The notes beneath the pieces are model-generated. The model made no database searches, was not told the DNA's origin, and saw nothing but the letters and a program-made list of their open reading frames with translations. Position numbers and translations under genes: made by a program. Positions 25,602 to 38,643 of a DNA stretch of 64,000 nt are shown here, piece by piece. Source of the stretch: Dipylidium caninum. Lineage: Eukaryota > Platyhelminthes > Cestoda > Cyclophyllidea > Dipylidiidae. The DNA lies in the NCBI GenBank assembly GCA_017562135.1, contig QEYB01001217.1, positions 124,001 to 188,000 of the forward strand, written 5' to 3'. The first letter of the stretch is position 1, and each line of letters starts with the position of its first letter.

Positions 25602-28600
25602 GGGGAGAGAAAGCCTCAAATTACAATTTCACAGGCATAAAGGGTTCCAAGGGTGGGCTTTGAAGCAATGAGGTCTTAGATTCAAAATAGCACTGTCAGA
25701 ACGTGTTAACGAGGAGGAACTCCGTCGCACTTTAAAGTGTTACATTCAGCTGAGGAGAAGTGAGGGACGCGGATAGCGCCACCGCCTTTTCCGCATCTCC
25801 CCCACTGATTGTTGAGTGAAATCAACTTTACTTCCCTCAACTGCGATTGGCGAAGGGTTACTTCGGAGTCAGTCCGCCCCCAAAGTTGCCCCTGCGAGGC
25901 AGCCTGCTGACCTCCCGTGGGAAAATGGGGCCATTACCAAATTCCCCACCTTCCAGCCGCCTTCGGGGTGGCAGGTGCCCTCGGGGCAGGTTGAGATTAA
26001 AGCCCCCATTGGGTGACATAATCAGATGTGGTGTTTATCTGCTACGCCTCAGTTAATCAACCGCAGTGGAAAGGAGGAGGTGAAAGAATTCTCGGACCAC
26101 TGACGACAACGGACTGGCTAATTATTTATTTCGTAGAAAAATTTCGTATTCTTCCTATAAGTGCGCAATAACAGGTGTGTTAGAAATGTGTAAATTTGGC
26201 TTGATTTTGTTTAATTTCAAAACAAACGCACACGTATCAGTCGTCTGAGGGCAGCGGATAATGAAACATCGTGCCGAAGTCGAGGCCTGCCGAGGTGGAG
26301 GTGGCGCAGCTGCTTTCCGCAAAGCAGAATTACATGCAGAATTACATGCTACTGGAGGAAAAATTTTAATCCCAGGAATTGAAAGCTCCCGCTAATGTAT
26401 TATTTTTGCCTTTTATTTACTAATATTTTCTTTTAAGACCTCTATCACATTCGATCACATCTGCGGCCAAGAGCAGCCCTTCTTCGTCAGGTTCCACGGT
26501 TGGGCGTCCTGTAATCCCTACTCCACACAAACAAAATACGGCATGTCCTGTCGACAACTTTCGGTCAGGGACTTTTGCCTCGTTGTTGTTCCCCCAGAAA
26601 TTGCCACCTCCCACGCGCCTCGTCCGCCCCACCCGCCGGCTGGGCGTGCGCCTCCGTCCGACGGACGCTCGAAAGCCGCGGTCCCGGCGCCGATGAATCA
26701 AACCCCTCCGAGGTGAGTGCATCCTCCTACTGGTCTGTCCCGTCCTCACCACCCAACAGACGTCCACTTCTCGGCTGGTCCGAGGAGGTGGGGATTCTTG
26801 CTAAGCTGTACTAGAGAACCTTCTGTCGGGCGCACTCGCCAAGCCTGTTGTAAGCGCAAGTCTGTCGTGGGAAAAAGGAGACCTATAAATAGCGAGAACG
26901 ACAACCCAGGATTAAAGCGTTTCCATATCCCCTTGGCTACAACCATACACGCAACAATTTACGTTAGTTGCCCAATTTGGAGGACATTAACTGGGTCTGC
27001 TTGTATTTCAGCTTTCTCTCTCAGCCCGAGCTCTCCACATTCATGCCGCCACAGCCGTTGGATCTGAAGAAGGAGGGTTGCAAAAAAACTCAAGGCACGG
27101 TGCCAAAATATTTCACTGCAATCTCCTTAGCCGAGTCGCCCTTTAAGGCGACGAAGTGACAGCTGCCAGCGGTGCAATAGATCCTGTGTTTCTGTACATT
27201 TGACATACACCCAAATTATGTAAAATAAAGCGAATGTGAATACACACTAAAAGCAGCTTTCGGTGGGAGTTGGGGATGGAGGAGAGCTGAAGGAGACAGG
27301 TTCAGCCGGAGGCTAAGTAACACATTTCCACCGCTCCCAGGGGTCGGTGGGGGCTCGGAAGCAGGGCCAAATCGCGTCCGCGTTCATTTATGAGGCGCAC
27401 TTAGGCATCTCGCAGTAAATTCAACGTTCAAACGAGTGAATGCACGTTGAGGCCGTCCAAGTTTCACACTTCCTGCATGCCTATTGCTACTTTTGGCTGA
27501 TATATACCGAAAGAGTTGAGCACACCATCTGACATTTCCAAGGCTGCGGTCACGTTTGCGTTGATGTCGAAAGTGAAGGCTTGAGAAGGAGCGACTGGTG
27601 CCAGTGGTGAGGAGTTTTGATAAACATTCTTCAAACAAGGAGTCGCCAAATTTTCCTACGGTAAAAGGAGGCGACATGTTGGGTACGGATCGCGTGAGGA
27701 GGTTTAATCGGGCAATAAACTTATCTGGACAATGTCTCTCCACTTCCTCTCTCGAGAAGGTATACGACCGGCCGAAGTGGACTACCGTGAATGCAATCAT
27801 CCAATGCCACCTGTTTTGTACTTCTATGAAAGACCATAGAGAGTGCATACGAAAAAATCTCGGCAATGCGTATACTCGGTGAACGGAGAGAAGCGGTTCT
27901 GTGGTAGTTTACTATACCTCCACCGCCTATTTCATGTTTATTAGCGACTAGTGGAGTCGGACTGTTGCGCAACCCACGGAGGCTGGGCTATACAGCTTCA
28001 ATGCTAATTCCGGCAAATATAAATTGCAAATGGGGATTCCACGACAGTCCCACAGCACTTGTTGTTATCATTTAAGTTCGTTCCCATGGCCCAGTATGGT
28101 GTCCCAACAGGTGAACCTAGTCCAGATTCTAATCCTAGGCCCCATTGTGTAAACAAACCCGCACAAGCTTCGATAGGAAGGTAAGGCCCATAAATCTACG
28201 ATTATTTTTGTCCCATTTTATTTATACATCCCTCCCCACTGGTGTGTGCATGTAGGTGTGTATGTGTGTCTGTGTTCAGCAATTAACATTTATACCTCAT
28301 GATGCAACAGGAAACGTGCGACTTTTACCGTAAACAAAGGACTGGCTTATGGACTTTGCCCTTAGTCCAAACCCAGTAGATTAACTATACTGTTTTGATA
28401 TTTACTCTTTGATCAGAACAACTCCTCGACCTCTTCAGTGCCTGCTGTTCCTCTTTTTACGGGCAGTTTGGCATCACCAGGGGGGGAAGCTGTCCACCTC
28501 ATGAATACTATTTGGGACCTCAGAGAGAATGGGCAAAATACTTTGTAGAATCGTACTATGTAAACAGCATCTGGTGGAAATTTTGTGCTGATTGGTTTAA

Positions 28601-31109
28601 ATAAAGGCTTAACACTTTCGCGGAAATAATAAAGCGTCTGATGGCGCAATCTCTTTGGTGGGTTTCCCTTGGCGGAATTTGGCGACAACTTCTAACACAT
28701 GTTTTCACTAATTTTCTCAATAGTTGCTCCAGCTTTGGTACCGCATGGCACCCCAGACCTGTAATGACCATTTTAAAGTTGTCATTTGTTGAACGGTACA
28801 AATGTTATTGCCAGATGAACTTTCCTTGTGCATTTTTCGACAGACACTGTAATTGGGTGAAAATGGCCTGGTGGTTGGTTTTGACAGATTGGCTGAACAA
28901 AAGAGAGCACTGTTCCATAAGCTAACTAACAAACTAATAAATATCATCTACACGCGTGCTTTGAGATGATCTAATGGGGTGGTTTTGTGATTTTAACTCT
29001 TTTACAATTATTTAATATTCTTGAGAAACATCGCAGCACTATGTCAAATAAATTCTACTTATGTGTAATTAGTAACAATGTATTCTTTTGGTTGATTTAA
29101 CTACCATTTGGTCAATAATGCTGCTTTAAATCTTGTTTCTGTTGGGAAGGAAAAGGTCAAATGAAAAAGAGAACCAGAAGTATAACGTGTGGGAACAGTA
29201 CGCATTGATACCTAAACCAAGGCTTAATTTCTTTTTTCCTTGACTTTTTACATATCATTAACTTTCAAGTACTCTCACACGTAAATGGAGCATTAAATCC
29301 GCCCAAAAGCCATGTGCCACGGTATGGAACTCCACCAAACTACAATATTTTGCCTCGATGCAAATGCCACATAAAAGGGATGTGCCACCCAGCATGAGTT
29401 CAATTAATGGAAGAATTATTAAAGCAAAATTTCATAAAAGGTTCACCCTCATATTCGCGCTCTCAAAAGAAGCTCCGTATCCTGTCTGTGGGTACGCATA
29501 TTCACGTTTGCCGTAAAAGGATTTATGTATGCATTGCCCTTTACCATTTATGCATATCAGAGATAAACGTAGTCGCCACAGCCCACATGTGTGTTTACGC
29601 CAAACGCCATCCGTCTCCTCTTGCATTGTTAGGGTATAAATGTTAATTGCCGCACACGTACACACGCCTACACCAAAGCCGTATGCATGAATACGACTGA
29701 GCCGAGGGTAAGTTATGATTTATGAGATCAGTTTTTGCTCCACCCTCTGCGCGTTTGTTTACACAATGGGGTTACGAAGTAGAATCTGGAAGACATTCCC
29801 CTGTTATTATAGCATACATGGGCATGGGAACGACCTACTGTATGGTAAGGAGGATGGATTTGTGTGCTTCAGGGCTTTTTCATATGAAAAAAAAAAGAAT
29901 CGCTCGATCTACCTCATAATTCACCGTCTAACCTTGTTATTAGCCCATTGGGGGCAAAATACTGTCTCATTACGGACCAAGGATGAATAAAGGAGTCCTC
30001 ACCAGTCGAGTTTACCGGGTTGCCTACCTTAAAAATTAATTCGGCATATCTTTGTGTCTCTTTTGCAAAAGCAGTGAGGAGTATACTAGTTGAAGGTGTT
30101 TCTCTATCCTCGCCGGAGGAGATGATAGAAGTTTCTCTTACACAATATGCCCATTTGGGTATTTTGCAGTACGCTATTGAAAACAAGGTTCTCTCAACGT
30201 TTCCGAGCTCTATAAATGGGCGGCTTGAATGATATTCCGCCCAACCTGACTGCAGATTAGGAGATTAGGTGATAGACAGAACAAACTGTGATTGTTCAAC
30301 CTAAGGAAAATAACCTATTCATTTACGCGAAGGGAGGGAAATTCTCGACTAAAATGGCATAGAGGAATCAGAAACTGGCGTCTGTTGGGATCTCAGAAAT
30401 GGAAGGAGAATAAATGATTACGCGATGGCATATGAGGAGCGTTTAATTCAAGTCTATTTTGCCTAACTGGAGTCTCCAACACGGTAAAAATGCAAAAAGG
30501 AGTTAGAAACACTTTCTGTTTTCCTGTTTGCTCGCAAAGTGCCGAGGGATTTCACGTACGATGCTGAAAGATTCCAAAATTGCTTCGGGAGGACATGCGA
30601 AAAATGTGTGACTGTCAAAAGGCCATCCTGTGGGGACTCAATAGGCGCTGGTTAGTCGGTCACTTTCCTTCTACCTACCATCCCACGTCCGTTGCGTGAA
30701 GCAGTCGAAAGGGCAACGAGGAGGAGGAGAATCTGAACAAAAAAATTTGCCGCGGTTAAACGTCCCATCCTCCCATCACTGCAGATGTGGTGAGGGTTCG
30801 AGTGAAGTTATGGCAAGATATCCTTCTTGATGGAGTTACCTCGTCCAGACGGGCAAAGTTATCACTTTAACTTGTGAATGGACGGATATGTGAGGCTGAC
30901 AGTCACTCTTTACTCCGAATGCCACCATTCCTTTTTCCTTCTGCCTAAGATTGTCATCTCATAACTCCCATCACTCATCTGACATCGGGACGGAAGGAAG
31001 TTATACTTCTGCCTTTCCAGAGAGCATCAGCGAGACAATCGCCTCCTTCTCTACTCGAAAGGCGACCGCGAGGTTTCATCAGAGTCTAGTAGACTCGCAA
31101 CTTTTCCAC
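25602..31109. other. Gene-poor spacer
   Basis: No recognisable gene. Frames on the minus strand at 27384-27866 (160 codons) and at 28413-28801 (two overlapping frames) look somewhat protein-like but lack family motifs. A TG-rich stretch lies around 28240-28275. Confidence 0.4.
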
Positions 31110-31270
31110 TTAACCCTTTGCGCCCGAGCGACGCTGCTGCGTCGCAACGGTCATTTTAAACTCGATCTGTTTATTTACAATGTGCGAGAAGATATTTCTT
31201 CCTGAAATACCTCGTGGACTAGGCTCAGTTTCTTCAGTTTCGGCATAAGCATCCGCTTGATGAGAAGATT
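31110..31270. repeat. Dispersed repeat, copy 1 of 3
   Basis: Shares ACTCGATCTGTTTATTTAC, GTGCGAGAAGATATTTCT and CTCGTGGACTAGGCTCA with copies near 32.1 and 32.75 kb, all in the same orientation. Confidence 0.8.
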
Positions 31271-32059
31271 GCCGCTCGTTTGATTACGAAGTGGGGCGCA
31301 GGGAACTCTATTGTAAAGGTTTAAGGTTACGTTTCATCAATAAGGCCAAAATTATATTATTCCATACGAAATTTGCATTTAAAAACGACCTCGAGTTCAC
31401 GTCTTCGTGGGAGTGAGGCCCAATGTTCCTCGACGACATGTGACCCCCAGAAAAAGGCAGAGCTGGGTGGAGCTTTGACCAAAAAGAGCTTTTTTCTCAG
31501 TTCGGCACGTTGCTCAAGCACTTTGTCTTCTTACTGGTCAGCGAATATCTTTCTCTGGACCAGTCTGGTCCCTCCTCGTCATTGTTTGCGGCACGAGAAC
31601 CTCGCCACTAAGTGTCCATCAATCCGTGAAATGCTGAATCATTGTAGGAGGACTCTTTTCCTCCTTCTTCACCCTCATGGGCTCCGACTGGCCACGCATT
31701 GTTTCTTCTTGAGTCTGTTAATCGCAGCAGCGGTGACCATGGCCTGCCCACTGACTGCCTCACCCGAGTGATCGGCTTCCGCTCGCCGACACGCTCGGCT
31801 GACAGCGGCTATTGCGTTTGCTGCCTCGAGGCCTCTCCGCGTGCACATCCACTACTCCTCCCAAGTCCACGTGTGGAGAATCTTTCGCCGCGCACCATTT
31901 CACCTTACGCTGAATGCGATGCTCGGGAACTCGTGCCACTACTTGAGGTCGCATGTGTATTTCCTCAATAAAATGAGATTTCCCCTCAAATTGCACATCC
32001 TTATCACTTCAAATTGGAGTCCACACGCAGTTTGTTAACCCCTTACACTCGAGTTGAGC

Positions 32060-32235
32060 CCGACTGATTCAAAGTGTCAACTCGAGAGACGCGGCTATGG
32101 CGTTACGGTGCTTTTAACTCGATCTGATTATTTACGATGTGTAAAAAGATATTGCTCTCTGAAATGTTCTCGTGGACTAGGCTCACTTACATTTTTGGCA
32201 AATCTTAGCTCACTTTAGTTAGTCTCAGCATAGCC
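32060..32235. repeat. Dispersed repeat, copy 2 of 3
   Basis: Contains ACTCGATCTGATTATTTAC, TCGTGGACTAGGCTCA and AATCTTAGCTCACTTTAGTT, parallel to copies 1 and 3. A further pair sharing GTGACTGCTCC lies at about 32290-32370 and 32548-32640. Confidence 0.85.
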
Positions 32236-32704
32236 TCTTCTCGAAACAGTCTTGCAAGGAATAGAGAAGATGGAATTTTCGGAGAGAGTGAGGGAGGGTG
32301 GCTAAAGGTGGAATAGTGGGAGATCTTTGTGACTGCTCCAACTTTTCACAAAAAAACGCTGCTCTGATTCAAGAGAGTACGGGGGAAGAGGATGTGTCTC
32401 TCACCTGAGCCACGGAAGAAGTGCAAGTCATGTCGGAGCTATGAGAATCGCAAATAAAAGTCTACTTGAAGACTGCAGTTCATTTGTGAGGTATTCTTTT
32501 GTTGCGGAGTTTTGCTTATCTCCGCAGCCGGTGGGGGTTTCACGGAATGAGGGCGGACGGCCAAAAGGCGGGAGTTGGTGGGAGGCCTGTGTGACTGCTC
32601 CGCCATTTCGCCAGAAATTCTCTGCTCCGCGGGAGCATCGCGCCGCCATCGTTGCGTCAACTCCCGTGGCCGCATAACACACAAAGAGACGTGAGAAGGC
32701 GAAC

Positions 32705-32900
32705 TTGACGCCTCGCGTCCCAGCGGCGCTGCTGCGGCGTTACGGCGTTACGGCGTTACGGTGGTTTTTGACTCGATCCACTTAATTACGATGTGCGAGA
32801 AGAGGTTTCTCTCCGAAACACCCCCGTCGAGTGGGTTTGGTTTCCATTTTATGCCAAAATCTTAGCTCACTTTGGTTAGTCTGAGCACAGCATTGGCGAG
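32705..32900. repeat. Dispersed repeat, copy 3 of 3
   Basis: Contains ACTCGATCCACTTAATTAC, GTGCGAGAAGAGGTTTCTCT and AATCTTAGCTCACTTTGGTT. The 5' part holds a short GGCGTTAC tandem run (three near-perfect units, about 32737-32760). Confidence 0.85.
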
Positions 32901-35389
32901 TAACAGTTTTGGCAGCGAGACTGATACTTGAGGAGTTTTGGAGCCCACTAAAACTCCGGACCTCGACCAGATCGGCTCGTGTTCGGGCGAATTCGCCTCT
33001 GCCGCCTTGGGTGAATAAATTACATTCATTGGCGCAAACGAGAGCATCCAGTGGAGGCGACGGTGTGGAAGCAAGGGATGTGAGAGACGACTAAAAATTA
33101 GGATCATTTACTGCGGGAGGAGGTGGGACGCAAGCGAAACCGCGGAACATTGCACCCGAATTGTACGAAATTTATGGGTGGCGTTGATCGCGCGGTCCAA
33201 TGTGCATCAGCGTGCTGTTTCCTCCGCAAGACCGCTTAAATGCTAATGTGAGCGTCTTTTTTGTCCTGCATGGGAAATCGCCCATTCAACCCCTCCATTT
33301 CGTGCAAACTGGGAGAGACCAAAAAGGGGAAAAGCCACTCAGCCATTTGCTGTCCGTAAAAACGCTTGTCGAGCAAGTGAAAGGATCACATCTCCAGCTT
33401 CGGGAGGGGCGACTGCGTCGCCTTCCGCTGAAACTACGACGAAAGTGAAAGCTTTGCGGGTAGGAAGAGTGCCGAAAGGGGCTGAAAGGTTCCCGCCAGC
33501 CGCAACACCCCCGAGAGCAGACGGCGACTGAGGCATCCCTGTGGAAGGGAGGACGCCCTCGGCGAATCCGACGTGCCGAAGCTGGTGTGACGTGGAGAGG
33601 GCGGAAGTCTGGGCATTCACTGTTGTTTTAATCGAGGTGGAGACACACCGCCGGGTGGCCGGTTGGCCAGAATGCTGGTCGAGGAAGTCGTCAGCTCGCT
33701 TCCTCTCTCTGCGGACACACGTGTGAGGGGGAAGTGACGTCCCACTCAGATATACGTGTTTTTTTCATGATACACCGAGGATGCCACTTTGACATTTTTT
33801 CACGAAATATCACACGCAAACTAATTATTCAGTTTGCAGTGCCGGTGAAACTTTGTCATTTGTATGCGTTTGTTTGAATTGAGGTGGTGGTTTTCAAGGG
33901 CTCGTAAAATGCTCCTTCCCACTTTGGCCGAGGTGTCTCGGGCTGGTGGTTCGCACAAGCGACAAAGGCGCGAGAAGTGCAAGGCATTAACATTCACATT
34001 TAGTTTTGTTTAAGGCCTTCACCGCTCCCGCAAAGCCTTCGCATGAGTATCTGCCGGTGCCTGTGGATAACTACGGGTTGCGAGATGTTAATCAGCGTAA
34101 ACAAAGGCGCGTAATCAAACCTGTCGCCAACCGCGGTGGCGACGGCGCGTAGGTGCACCGCGGCGGAGACGCGGAATAGGTGCCGCGGCGACCCGCGCTC
34201 GGGGCTCCGGTGCGCGGTGCGTCGCGTCGCAACGCCCCTCGTCCGCCACCGCCACCACCACCGACACCGACACCGACACCGTCGCACCTACGACCTGTTT
34301 GAACACCTCGGAGGTCTGAGCTAGGCCACTTGTATTTTCTCCTGCTCTCTCGACTGCGGAATCGCTGTGGACGCTTACTCCCTTCGTCCGTCCTCAGCAA
34401 GTAACAGAATCGCCGTTGGCACTTCAGTCAAATGGGCTTCTCTTGGTCCAGTTTGTACGGCATCCTTCGGAGCACCAGTTGGCCAGATTTTTTTTGCATT
34501 CCCATCGGTCAAGCACGACATATGCAGTTGGATGCAAGCACAACCGGACGATGGAGTGGAGAAACACCTCTTGAAACAGAGTTTCTCCAATGGAAGTCGT
34601 TTTGACTGAAGATAATAAGTAGTGCCAAGAGAAAAAATTGTGCTTTTTGTAAATTTCTCCTACTTCTTTTGCGCGCCTCTTTCAGAGTTGACAATCTGAT
34701 ACGCGTTCTACAGGAGCATAACAGTCTGACATTCGACTGGTGGACACCACATTAGCCCAAATCACCTGCTCACTTGTCTACTCTTCTCCCTCCTGGCACC
34801 TCGTGCTAGTCGAGAAGCTCCTTGCCTTACCAAAAGTCCCGTTTATTCCACTTTGCAATCGCCATTATTTTGTCTTTGGTGGCCTCAGTTTCCCTCCAAT
34901 GCGTAATCTTTCGTTGTGTGTGTGTCCGAGTCGCGTGGATAACCCTCCTCCATTTTGCAGTGAATCCCCTTTTAAGAGCCAAACACATCCACACAAATGG
35001 ATCTGTAAATGGGCACGCAAGCACCAGAGAAAATGCATACCGACACTTATTCTCTGCGCCTCATTGAACTCCACGGACGACCGTCAACTCTTTCACCTTG
35101 CGGCGAGAGGTTGAAATGCCTCAAGCATTACAGGCAGCCCTCAGTTGCGCTGATGGCATGGCAATTGTCTTCAGTTGGGTCCCCAGGACCGGTCAGCAGT
35201 AGCATGTAAATGAAGCTCCATGGAACTCCTGCGCTGATTTAGGGAGAAATGCGGTGGGGCGGTTGAAAGATCCCCTACCTTTCGGCTTTTTTTGGATGGG
35301 AGGGATTTTGCAGCAGGTTGAAAGCCATGAAACGGGCGTTGAACACAAGTCGAAAAACAAACAGTCGCAATTTTTCACATTATTCATCA
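32901..35389. other. Gene-poor spacer
   Basis: No recognisable gene. Very G+C-rich around 34130-34285, with a CCACCA/GACACC repeat at 34244-34282 that creates spurious His/Arg-rich frames on both strands. Confidence 0.4.
34244..34282. repeat. CCACCA / (GACACC)n simple repeat
   Basis: CCACCA units run into four GACACC hexamers. Confidence 0.93.
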
Positions 35390-36190
35390 TAGTCAAACGA
35401 AAACGACTTCCATTGGCACCTACGAGTTTCTGACAATGATTTGGGGAAATTCTTTTATACCTTTTGGAAAATAACCATTTACTTTGAGAGTTAATAAACT
35501 ATTCCAAGTCTTATGAAACAGCATTTCAGATTTCGCTTTTTCTGCCGTTTAAAAAAAATTCGCAATAGTCGACTGGCGATTTGTCGGTTGAATGTGGAGG
35601 ACGTGGGGGAATTTCATATCGTCGAGAAGTTATTTATTTTGTCAGCACTCGTTGAAGCTTTATTTGGTCGTCGTTCAGCCTTATCATGCGCCTGTGCTTT
35701 TGCCGTCAACCGGTCATCATCTGCGCTCGCGTCCCATGTTCCCTCGGCAGGAACATGTGTCCCCTTTTTATTCTTCTTCATTTATTGTACACTGATGTTT
35801 TAACAACCGTTTGAATTGCTGGTTCCCATGCAGATGAGACGCAAGTTCACGAATAGTTTCGTGCGTGAGTTCGGATTCCACACTCGCCGCCCTTCATCCA
35901 TCCTCGTTATCAACATCGGCCGGTGGTTTTCACCGGAGCTCCTTCCCGATCCCCAAATTGACGGAGGGAAATTTTTGGCAAAAACGTCTAACACTCATGT
36001 AAGTCGCACTTCGTTTGGATTTGGTATTTGCGAAGGATAGAATAAAAGTAGACTACAAACAGCGAAAAATATTTATCAAATGAGTAAGAAGAATACCTGT
36101 ATCACTTTTTAAATAAAAATTTCGAGCCCTCTTTAAAGAAGCAGACTAATAATAAACGCCTGTTTCATGGTTTCCAACCTATTACACTCA
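35390..36190. repeat. Diverged segmental duplication, copy 2
   Basis: Same-orientation partner of 8380-9230, with conserved landmarks along the whole length. The left edge is sharp near 35390. The right edge is near 36190, next to a minus-strand frame at 36165-36539. That frame begins with a hydrophobic leader (MKGLFFVASTFLPGVSVPQ) but shows no recognised domain. Confidence 0.75.
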
Positions 36191-37677
36191 AATAACGCCG
36201 AGCGTTTTGCATTTTTCCATACCAAAATGTTGTAATTGTGAGTTTAGTTAGATCCAATCTCGTCAAGTGCGATTCGAGAAAAAGCTGCCCATCGTTATCG
36301 TTTTGTCTTTCGCTAAACGCCATGTTCTTCCTACTGTACGTTTTTCCTTTGGTGAAAAGGGCTTTGAAGATATGGACAGGCGAAGTGGATGTAACAGTAC
36401 AGATCCGCCTTACGTTTGCATCAGCGAGGGCCTGCATCTCCTCCACTTCCACAAGAGCGCCTCCTTGCGGGACTGATACTCCCGGTAAAAAGGTTGACGC
36501 AACGAAAAACAAACCCTTCATTAGCCTCAGCAACCGCATCTCATCAACGGTATTGAGATGGTCCTGGCGAGCTGGAGGAGTCGGAAGCTGTGTAAAACGC
36601 AGTAAGAAAAAGGCCTCCTTAGAGGATTCGGAAAAGACCGGACGTAGGTTTGCTTTTTAAATTCCTACTTAATTAAGGGCCAAGCAATGGGTATTTTGGT
36701 CACTTGAAGGCAAAAATTGAGCTTTATCCCCAGAGGACACGGCCTACTTCAGAATTCGCTTCGAGCATTTCATTTTATATCGCCGAGGAAATGGACAGAG
36801 TTAATTACTACCAAATTTTTCATGGGAGTCCCATGACACCGTCGACTCGGAATGTCTGAGAAAAAGTCATTATAAAGCGAATGTGATTTTCATGTGTTAC
36901 ATAGCATGAGAAACACTCCACCTCACCTGCCTTACACCAAAATGTGTCACTTTGTCTGTTCTCCTCGTGAGGGCCTTTCGCAACCACGGACAGAGTTGGT
37001 GAAGTAACTGTTGAGTAGTAAATCCTTTGGACGCGAGGTGAGCTGTCTAACGCCCAAATTCCAGTTTGCGGGATTGAATATTCCCTGACTCTTCATTGAA
37101 CGTACTACGAAACCGTGAAAACCATGTCTGCCGCGACCGACGCCCTCCGCGGCACCCGCGGCTGGTGAGATGAGTGAAATTGCATCTGAACTAACCTCCG
37201 CATGTTCGTGGTGGCATGTTGCCTCGTCCACACCCAATTTAGGCCAAAAGGACCCGTCTTCGGGGATGAGTCCCACAATTTTAGACTTGTGTCCACATAA
37301 ATCCCAACCACTTCTTAAACGTGGCCGGCTTATAAAGAAGAGACTTGTGGTAAGCCTGTCTCTCTCGAAGTTTTAGAGGCCCACGGTACTACAATGGGTG
37401 CAACTGGAGGTTAAAATTTAGTGTCATAATGTAAAGTTGAGGTGATTTAATACAATGCAACAGACGAGAGCGTTGACAGGATTAATGATTAGCAAAAATT
37501 AGTAAACGAACAGGACAGAAGAGATCCGAAGACCAGGGAAGGAAAAGAAGATTATTTTGACAATTTCTCTATGGCTAAGTGGACTGAATTAAAGCCGTCA
37601 AGTTAAATCAGTCAATCTGGCGTAAAGCAAGAAGGTACAGGACAAACTGTACGCGCGACTCCAAATCCTTTGAAATC
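36191..37677. other. No recognised gene; possible secreted-protein frame
   Basis: The minus-strand frame ending at 36165 could encode a short secreted peptide, but there is no family match. Other frames (36947-37311, minus) are unsupported. Confidence 0.3.
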
Positions 37678-38290
37678 GAGGTGGTGTGCTGGTGGTGATT
37701 GTGGCGATGAAGAAGTGGAGAAAGGCATAAATCGCGAGGGTTCATGTTCAATCAATCACCATAAAATCGCATGGAGTCCATCAAATACGCCACCATCTCC
37801 CCCCACTCCCTCCCTTTCTCCCCATCCGATGCTACGCCAAGTGCTGTCAGTCATAACGTATTACGGCAGGTAGTTCCGTGCATTCATAACACTGATATTC
37901 TGCAAGTCTCCTTCGAGCCAATTCGCATGAAAAGACAGGTGTCAGCCACCGACTCGGTCGGACATCACTCCGAATCACTCACATCACCAAAATCCCTCCC
38001 CATACCCTGCCCTCATCGCCCTTCTCTCCCCTTCTTGCCCTTCATTCCCTTTTCTCCTTACCTCTGCTCCCCTCTTCCCTCCTCTTCCCTCCTCTCCTCT
38101 CTTCTTCAATCCTCTTTTTCCTCTTAGTCTCTGCCTCACCTCACAGCGCCTCCCTTCGTTTACCCCGATTGTTCTGTCTTCCTCAAAAGCCAACCATGTT
38201 CGACGCGCGGAGAGGAGTTTTACTAATTTCAAACCTCAGTCTCCAACACTACTGGTGGCTTGGTGGTCTACCGAGCATATCACTCGAAAT
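37678..38290. repeat. Left arm of a 0.6 kb inverted repeat flanking VAL-C
   Basis: The reverse complement of 41003-41610 matches this segment at roughly 90% by eye. Shared stretches include ATCCGATGCTACGC, CTGCAAGTCTCCTTCGAGCC, TCACTCCGAATCACTCACAT and CTCCAACACTACTGGTGGCT. An internal pyrimidine tract (about 37995-38125) is shared and is the most variable part. The spacer between the arms is 2.7 kb and contains the whole VAL-C gene. Confidence 0.9.
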
Positions 38291-38643
38291 CCTATTGAAA
38301 CCTCATCATATAAGGACATTTTGAATTCTGCCGCCTGGAATATCATCCAAAATATGTTTCAGCAGGACAACTAGTGAGTGAATTATTTCCCCCAAAAATT
38401 CGTATTTGTAGCAAACTCAAGTCTTTTTGGCTAGATGTAGACTTTACCATACTGGTGCATTCTCACTTTCCAACCGCTGAACAAGCCGTTTTCCCCGAAA
38501 TTCCACCGCCAGGGTCACCCGTTTGAAAAGCATTGGGGAGGGAAATGCGCGACATATTGGTATAGCAAAAATTCACTTTATTTAGTGAATCAAACTGCCT
38601 TCCACAGACGATTGATTCTCCATTACAGTTGAGGTCCCTGCGG

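Noticed and set aside
27384..27866. 160-codon minus-strand frame
   Set aside because: I tried to read it as a VAL exon remnant (PNMSPPF resembles the AANM area), but no other CAP landmarks follow.
28413..28801. Overlapping minus-strand frames suggestive of a repeat-encoded protein
   Set aside because: No transposase or reverse transcriptase motif could be identified.
34000..34400. His/Arg-rich frames on both strands
   Set aside because: They are translations of the CCACCA/GACACC simple repeat.
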